A DNA stretch of 7,899 nucleotides, taken from positions 1 to 7,899 of the forward strand of contig JACQPS010000166.1 in the NCBI GenBank assembly GCA_016207445.1. Reading direction: 5' to 3'. The notes under the pieces are model-generated. The model was given only the letters and a program-made list of their open reading frames with translations. It made no database searches and had not been told where the DNA came from. A program made the position numbers and the translations under genes. The stretch is from Gemmatimonadota bacterium (GTDB lineage: Bacteria; Gemmatimonadota; Gemmatimonadetes; Longimicrobiales; RSA9). Below, one piece after another: positions 1 through 5,000 of the stretch. Position 1 is the first letter of the stretch. The number at the start of each line of letters is the position of its first letter.

Positions 1-404
1 GCCAACGTATCCATCAGCAGCGTGTCGAGCTGCAGGGAATCCGGAACGGTCAGCGAATCGGCAACCGCGCGGACCGAGATCCCCAGTCGCTGCAGTGCGC
101 CCAGCAGATCGGAGGGTGCCTCTCCGCGCGGCGGCTCGCCGCCGCGCTCGATGACATCGAAATACCGATCGGCGAGCCCAGGGTCCAACCCGAGCTGCTG
201 CAGCCGATTGCGGACCTCGGAGCGGGACATTCCGGACTGGCGGAGCCGCTCCACGAGCTCGGCGTGCGTGAGCGAGCGGCCGAGCCGCTGCTCGACCAGG
301 CGGCGTGCAGCCGCGGTGTCGCGCTGCTGTGCGCGGGCGGGCAGCGCAGCAGTCAACCCGAGGAGCAGGACCGCATAGACGACCCTGCGGAAGATTACTG
401 CCAT
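1..404 (-). CDS. Secreted protein, N-terminal part; probable SLBB-type polysaccharide export protein (runs off left edge)
   Basis: An open minus-strand frame starts at ATG 404 and runs off the left edge after about 134 codons. Residues 1-25 form a signal peptide: FRR, then a hydrophobic core (VVYAVLLLGLTAAL), then an ARA cleavage site before QQRD. A helical module follows (about residues 26-85) with the signatures DTAAARRLVEQRLGR, ELVERLRQSGMSRSEVRNRL and LGLDPGLADRYFDVIERGG. A Gly/Pro linker and a second helical stretch (DLLGALQRLGISV) come next. From memory, SLBB-domain polysaccharide export proteins of Gemmatimonadota begin with a signal peptide and this kind of 'GMSRxEVRxRLxxxGLDPxL' module before the export domain. 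The diagnostic domain would lie outside the window, so the family is inferred. The upstream phosphatase stop is 64 nt away with no clear terminator, so co-transcription is possible. The start codon follows a weak AGAGAAG about 11 nt upstream. Confidence 0.7.
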   Translation of the reverse strand, partial: MAVIFRRVVYAVLLLGLTAALPARAQQRDTAAARRLVEQRLGRSLTHAELVERLRQSGMSRSEVRNRLQQLGLDPGLADRYFDVIERGGEPPRGEAPSDLLGALQRLGISVRAVADSLTVPDSLQLDTLLMDTL

Positions 405-468
405 TGTCGGTCGCTTCTCTTCAGGTGAAATGCGGTCCGATGCCTTTGCTCTCTGAGGAATGGCGTCC

Positions 469-1209
469 TCAAAGCTTTGATACGGAGCTACTAGGCCTCT
501 CGAACCCGTCGCCTGTGAGCTCAGTGATTACGGAATGCCCGTTCTCCAGGCGATGCGCACCTTCTTCGTCCAATACAAAACATGCGGCATTCTCGACCGT
601 GAGCCTCCGGTAGTAGCGAAGTGGCAACCCCAGTGCAGTGAGCAGGCCGCACCTGATCGGAGCCACATGGGTCGCAAAGAGCACGGACGATGCTCGCGCC
701 GCAGCGTCCTCGAGCGCGCTGGCCATGCGCCAAGCGACCGCCGCAAGAGTTTCTCGACCATCCATCCGCAACTGGTCAGGGGCCCTGCACCACAAGGCAT
801 ACGCCTCGGGGAACCGCTCCGCCACTTCGGTTTCGCTGAAACCTTCCCACGGTCCCATTCGCATTTCGTTCAAGCGATGCTCCACCCCCGTGGGGACGCC
901 CAGAATGTGTGCCAAGATGTCGGCACTCTCGCGCGCGCGAGCAATTTCGCTCGTCCAGATCTCTCCGATCTGGTGGGAGCGGAGCCGTTCTGCGAGCGCG
1001 CGTATCTGTTCTCGTCCGCTTTGCGTCAGGGGTTCCTCGCTGCACCCCGCATAGCGCTGGAGTCGATTCGAGTGCGTCTCTCCATGCCGGACGAGGTACA
1101 CAACGCCGCGTCCACATTCGGTATCGCACCCGGAGCCGCCCGGCGCCGGTGACTCGACAGGATTATGCGTCCCACCATCTGCCGTGCGATCGAGTGCGTG
1201 GCGCCGCAT
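469..1209 (-). CDS. Histidine phosphatase family protein (phosphoglycerate mutase-like)
   Basis: This 246-residue protein has the full histidine phosphatase motif set. The catalytic motif LVRHGETHSN gives R41 and H42 (phospho-acceptor). The PLTQSG segment is at 60-65. TSEIARARESA supplies the conserved R91. LNEMRMGPWEG supplies E115 and the WEG loop. The second catalytic histidine is in FATHVAPIR (H181). The family covers cofactor-dependent phosphoglycerate mutases, alpha-ribazole phosphatases and broad phosphatases, and the substrate cannot be read from sequence. It lacks a signal peptide and is probably cytoplasmic. The first 35 residues are a low-complexity extension, and the domain begins near V36. 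A GTG at residue 37 is an alternative start. I chose the ATG at 1209 because it lies one base after the upstream TGA, which suggests translational coupling; no strong ribosome site precedes it. Its GC content is clearly lower than that of the large regulator gene, for example 32 of 60 bases at 541-600. Confidence 0.88.
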   Translation of the reverse strand: MRRHALDRTADGGTHNPVESPAPGGSGCDTECGRGVVYLVRHGETHSNRLQRYAGCSEEPLTQSGREQIRALAERLRSHQIGEIWTSEIARARESADILAHILGVPTGVEHRLNEMRMGPWEGFSETEVAERFPEAYALWCRAPDQLRMDGRETLAAVAWRMASALEDAAARASSVLFATHVAPIRCGLLTALGLPLRYYRRLTVENAACFVLDEEGAHRLENGHSVITELTGDGFERPSSSVSKL

Positions 1210-1210
1210 G

Positions 1211-1438
1211 TCAATGGTCGACGCCCATCTGTCGTAAACGCGCGCGAACCTCCGCCCGGGACATGCCGGACGGCCGGAGGCGCTCGATGAGCTCCGTTTG
1301 CGCGACGGGATGGCCCAGGCGCTGCTCGGCCAGGCGGCGCGCCGCGGCGGTGTCCCGCAACTGCGCGCGCACGGGGGGTGGTGCGGCGAGCCCGATCGCG
1401 AGCACAGCGACCGCAGCTGTGGTCCGGAACTTCTTCAT
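1211..1438 (-). CDS. Small secreted protein, stand-alone paralogue of the N-terminal module of the edge protein
   Basis: The 75-residue protein starts at ATG 1438 and ends in TGA at 1211-1213. It has a signal peptide (MKKFR, then the hydrophobic AVAVLAIGLAA, then cleavage after VRA at residue 25). A 50-residue helical module with DTAAARRLAEQRLG and GMSRAEVRARLRQMGVD follows, and the protein then stops. Hand alignment to the gene at 404 to 1 is gapless from the Met, with 35 of 50 residues identical over positions 25-74. The edge protein continues past GLD into a further domain, whereas this one ends one residue later. The start is fixed by AAGGAAG seven bases upstream and by the signal peptide; the frame is open back to 1606 but that extension is unlikely. 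It could be a truncated duplicate that is still translated, a genuine mini-protein, or a leader for the phosphatase. The function is unknown. Confidence 0.72.
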   Translation of the reverse strand: MKKFRTTAAVAVLAIGLAAPPPVRAQLRDTAAARRLAEQRLGHPVAQTELIERLRPSGMSRAEVRARLRQMGVDH

Positions 1439-1695
1439 GTTACTGCTTCCTTCTCGGACGGAAATCGGGCGCTGCACCTGGCTCCGTGCTGGGGCGGTCA
1501 CGCTCCCGCGGAAACGCGAAACGCGGAGGGCCGGGCGGCCGGCAGCCTCGCGAACTGAACTCGTCGAAATACGGCCCCGGTTAACACACGGACGCACGAA
1601 CGCCACGCGGAAAATCCCCGCTTTCCGCCTGTATCGCGCGTCCTGAGCTGCTACTGCTTCCGGGTAGGCCCGCGGACCGACTGCGTCCGAGGGAA
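1439..1695. other. Gene-free divergent spacer with short inverted repeats
   Basis: No convincing gene is present. It separates the leftward mini-protein/phosphatase genes from the rightward HicB-like frame and should hold their promoters, but I found no clear -35/-10 pair on either strand. Two stem-forming sequences are visible: CCGCG/CGCGG at 1506-1510 and 1522-1526, and GCGGAAA/TTTCCGC at 1607-1613 and 1622-1628 with an 8-nt loop. The 10-mer AAATCCCCGC occurs in that second loop region (1612-1621) and again at 1744-1753, just inside the next frame. Confidence 0.5.
1446..1452 (-). promoter_or_regulatory. Ribosome binding site deciding the start of the small secreted protein
   Basis: AAGGAAG on the minus strand lies seven bases before ATG 1438. 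It favours this start over the upstream in-frame Met at 1606 and places a proper signal peptide at the N-terminus. Confidence 0.6.
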
Positions 1696-2064
1696 GTGGC
1701 CGTGATCACACCCGTACAACAAAGGGCGCTGGCCTCCATCATGAAATCCCCGCGCCGAAGCGCGGGCGGAAATAACTACACGGCAGTTTCCACAGGCGCA
1801 AGGGGCCGGGAACAGGTTGTGGGAGAGGCTTTGGCTAATTGCAACCGGCCCAAAAAGTTAGCCAAAAATAAACGGCTGGCGGCTCCCGAAAGCGGGCCGA
1901 AAAACCGCCAATCGGGCGTGGCCGTTGGAGAAACAGACGAAGAGGTGCGCGCGCTGATTCGCGAGGCTATCGATCTATACCTCGACCGTATGCGCGCAGA
2001 CGGCCTCGTCGTTCCGGCTCCATCGTCGAGAGTCGAATACGTAGAGGTAGCGAGCGCGGCTTGA
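1696..2064 (+). CDS. Truncated HicB-family antitoxin-like frame (C-terminal HicB remnant with an unrelated N-terminus)
   Basis: The frame opens with GTG at 1696 (or a GTG at 1702, better spaced from GAGGGA) and encodes up to 122 residues. Residues 74-119 match the end of HicB antitoxins as I know them: GVAVGETDEEVRALIREAID, then LYLDRMRADGL, PAPSS and VEYVEV. The usual HicB N-terminal strand-strand region and its 'PDLPGC' turn are missing. Residues 1-72 are instead a basic, low-complexity stretch (MKSPRRSAGG, RPKKLAKNKR) with no family I recognise, lying over many inverted repeats. No HicA toxin is visible on either side. HicB normally neutralises the HicA mRNA interferase through its N-terminal fold and autoregulates through an optional DNA-binding tail; neither is evident here. 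I read this as an antitoxin remnant fused by chance to upstream DNA, although the uninterrupted frame leaves an expressed chimera possible. Confidence 0.55.
   Translation: MAVITPVQQRALASIMKSPRRSAGGNNYTAVSTGARGREQVVGEALANCNRPKKLAKNKRLAAPESGPKNRQSGVAVGETDEEVRALIREAIDLYLDRMRADGLVVPAPSSRVEYVEVASAA
1749..1910. other. Cluster of inverted repeats, possible structured RNA or operator region
   Basis: Within about 160 bases, less GC-rich than the genes around it, I see several complementary arms. CCCGCGC/GCGCGGG (1749-1755, 1760-1766) has a CGAA tetraloop. TTCCACA/TGTGGGA (1788-1794, 1818-1824) includes one G-U pair. GGGCCGG/CCGGCCC pairs 1803-1809 with 1845-1851. TTTGGCTAA/TTAGCCAAA (1830-1838, 1858-1866) is 9 bp. 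TGGCGG/CCGCCA (1877-1882, 1905-1910) encloses CCCG-AAAG-CGGG. The third and fourth arms interleave, as an H-type pseudoknot would. In GC-rich DNA 7-bp arms arise by chance; the AT-rich 9-bp pair is the least expected. No known RNA family is recognised. Confidence 0.3.
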
Positions 2065-2076
2065 GGACCCTCGGCC

Positions 2077-5000
2077 TCAGCGCCCCACGCGCACCACGAG
2101 GTCGTCCAGCGCGCTCGTTCCCGTCCCCTGCCCTCCCAGCCACAGGTGCGCGCGGGGGTAGCCGCTGGTGCCGGTGAGCGCGAGCGTGGAGCGCCAGCGG
2201 AGCTTCCCATCGATGTAGAAGGCGACGCGACCGTCGTCTTCCACCTCGATACGGAAGCGGTGTTCGTCGGCGCCGCCCGCTGCGGCGGCCCGCGCGCCGC
2301 TGTCGGCGGTGAAGGGGCCGCCGCCTCCTGGCGTCGAGCCTGCCAGGACGGACGCGGCGACCGGCTCGGTCCAGACCTCGCGCTCGACGGCGTAGGCGAA
2401 GCGGCCGGCCTCGCCGTGCCAGGTGAGCGAGGCGATGCGCAGGAACTGCGGCGCGCGGGGGTCGACGGAGCCGGGGATCGGCGGCGCGGTCAGCGCGAGG
2501 ACGAGGGTGGCGGGCGTGGCGCCGGCCGTGAAGGGCGCACGCACCCACGCTTCGATGCTGAGTCCGAAGCCGAGCGGGAGCGCCGCACGGCTGAGCACGC
2601 CGCTCTCCCACTGCCGGTCTGCGTTGGGGACCAGGCCACGGGTGGCCGCCCGTCCTGATCCAGGAGGCGACGCCGGCGCCGGCTCGCCCAGCGCGATCCA
2701 ACGTGCGGAGTCCACGCCGGCCTCGAAGTCGTCGGCCAGGACGGTGAGCGGGCCCCTCCCCACTTTCACATAAGCCGTGTCGGCGCGCCAGCCGCCTGTG
2801 GTGGCGACCACCCGGGCCAGCCCCTCTCTCAGCCCCAAAACGGCGACCTCGCCCGCGCCCTCTTCCGACGCGGCGACGCGGCGGCGCGGCGGCGCGGCGA
2901 TTTGCGCGATCTCGGGGTCGAGGATCTCCCAGGTCACCAGCGGCGCCGCGCGCGTGCTGCCATCACTGAAGAACGCCTCCGCGACAATCCCGATCGTATC
3001 GCCCGGGTCGACGGCGCCCGGCACTTGGATGCGGAGCAGCTCGAGGTGCGGGGGTGGCGCGCCGCGCCAGCCGGTGTGGCTCATGCGGCGGCCGGGCGCG
3101 CTCACGCGCTGCGGCTCGCCGCCGTAAGAAGCCACGACGTACACCGCGGGCTCGCCGCCGCGCGTGGATTCGAAGGCGATGAAATCGCCGTCGGGCGAGA
3201 AGGAGGGCCGGCTGTCCTGGGCATCGTCGAAGGTGAGGCGGCGGACGTCGCCGGAGGCGAGCTCGATGGCGTACAGCTCCAAGTTGCCATCGCGGTCGCT
3301 GGTGAAGGCGAGGCGCGCGCCATCGGGCGACCAGGCCAGCTCCCCGTCCTCGCCCGCGTGCGCGCTCAGGTTGCGCGCGCCCGTGCCGTCGGCGAAGCTC
3401 AGGTAGATGTCCTGCTGGCGCGCCTCGCCCGCGCGCGCGGTCCAGGCGATGTGAGTGCCGTCGGGCGACCAAGCCGCATCCACGACCGAGCGCGCGGCGC
3501 TCGTGTCGAGCGGGAGCGGGTCGGCGGGATTCGCCAGCACGTAGGCGAGCAGGTCGGTGTCGTAGCGGCCGTCCGGCAGGGTGCGGCTGCGCGCGACGAG
3601 CAGCCACTGGCCATCGGGGGACCAGCCGAGGGCGACGTCGTCGCCGGGACCGCCGGCGATGCGCAGCGTGTCCGTGCGATCCGGGGTGACCACGTACAGG
3701 TCGGGGCCGGCCGCGCTCATGCGCTCGAGCGCGATGCGACGGCCGTGCGGCGAGGGGAGCGGGTTCATCCACGGCAGCGCCAGCGAGTCGAGCCAGGCGG
3801 GGCCAGTGTGTACGGGATCGGAGGGGTGGAGCTGGGCGTCTGCGAGCCGGCCGGTGAAGGTCCAGGTGGTGGCGCGGCCGGGGGCCGTCCGCTCGACCAG
3901 CACGAGCGTATCGTTGAGGACGTGTCCGGCGACGGCGCGGCGCGACTGGTTGAAGACGACGGCGGAGGCGGCCAGCACTGCGAGCGCGCCCGCGGCGAGG
4001 GCGCCCATGACGACGCGTGGGCTGATCGACCAGCGGGAGCGGGCAGTGGCTACGACCGCGGCCCCGGGGGGCATGCTCCGGCCGCTCGCGGCCCCGGGGG
4101 TCCCAGCGACCGCGGCCCCGGGGGGCATGCTCCGGCCGCTCGCGGCCCCGGGGGGTACACGCCCTTCGCGACCGCCTCCGCTCGCTGCAACCTCAGCGGA
4201 GTCTTCGGACGGTTCGCGGCGGCTCGCTCCGCTAAAATCAGGGTCGCTTTGCGCGGTACCCCCCTGGGGCCGCTCGCCGGGCGCTCCCCGTTGCAGCCGC
4301 GGCTTGCCGGCCCCGACGGCGACCAACCTGCTCTCGACCTCTGCTTGCGCGTCCTCATCGGGTGCGCAGGCCAGGGCCAGGTTGAGCAGGCGCACGGCTT
4401 CGTCGACCGCGCCCGTGGCCATCGCCTGCTCGGCGGCGGCGCGGGCACGGGGATACGCGTCGGCGCGGCGGCCGGCCTGGGCGAAGAGGCTGGCGAGCTC
4501 GGCGTCGCTGGCCGCACGCTCCGCCGCCAGCGCCTCCGCGATCCAGCCGGCCATGAGCTGGCGCGCGGGCGCGCCGGCCAGCTCGAGCGCGAGGCGCGCG
4601 GCCGTCTCGTGCGCGGGGACGACGCCCTCGCCCAACTCGCGCAGGTGCCCGTCGGCCTGGAGCTCCATCACCGCATCGAGGGCTGCGGGCTCGGGCACGT
4701 GCGCGCAGGCGGCCAGCAGGCGAAGCGGGAGCGGCCGGCCGACGAGCGCGGCCGTGAGGAACAGCCGGCGGTGCGTGGGCGGGCAGGCCTCGAGCCGCGC
4801 CCACAGGATCTCGCGCAGGTCCGCCGGGAGCGCGCTCACCTGCTCCCCTGCGGCGGCGCGCCGCGCGAGCTCGAGCGCGCGCAGCGGGTTGCCGGCCGCG
4901 AGCGCGGCAATGCGCACGCGTTCGTTCGGGGACAGCGTCGCCGCGACAGGGTTGACCTCGAGCACCTCCGCTAGGTCATCGACGGGGAGCGGCTCGAGGA

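Noticed and set aside
454..471. TGAGGA/TCCTCA hairpin at the end of the phosphatase gene as a terminator
   Set aside because: Six base pairs, overlapping the stop codon, with no T-run downstream on the minus strand.
1439..1606. N-terminal extension of the small secreted protein to Met 1606
   Set aside because: ATG 1438 has AAGGAAG and yields a proper signal peptide; the extension is low-complexity.
1787..1824. TTTCCACA and TTGTGG as DnaA boxes of an origin
   Set aside because: They match the 9-bp DnaA consensus poorly, there are only two, and no dnaA/dnaN/rep gene or AT-rich unwinding region is near.
2062..2079. TGAGG/CCTCA hairpin spanning both tail-to-tail stop codons as a bidirectional terminator
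   Set aside because: Only 5 bp and no T-run on either side; the stop codons TGA and TCA pair by construction.
4053..4154. Tandem repeats as a CRISPR array
   Set aside because: Only two copies with a 6-bp gap, inside a coding frame, with no spacer-like variable sequences.
2902..4974. 690-residue plus-strand open frame opposite the regulator gene
   Set aside because: It is a GC-rich shadow of the minus-strand regulator; its translation is Arg/Ala/Gly/Val-rich without domains, while the minus frame has clear family motifs throughout.
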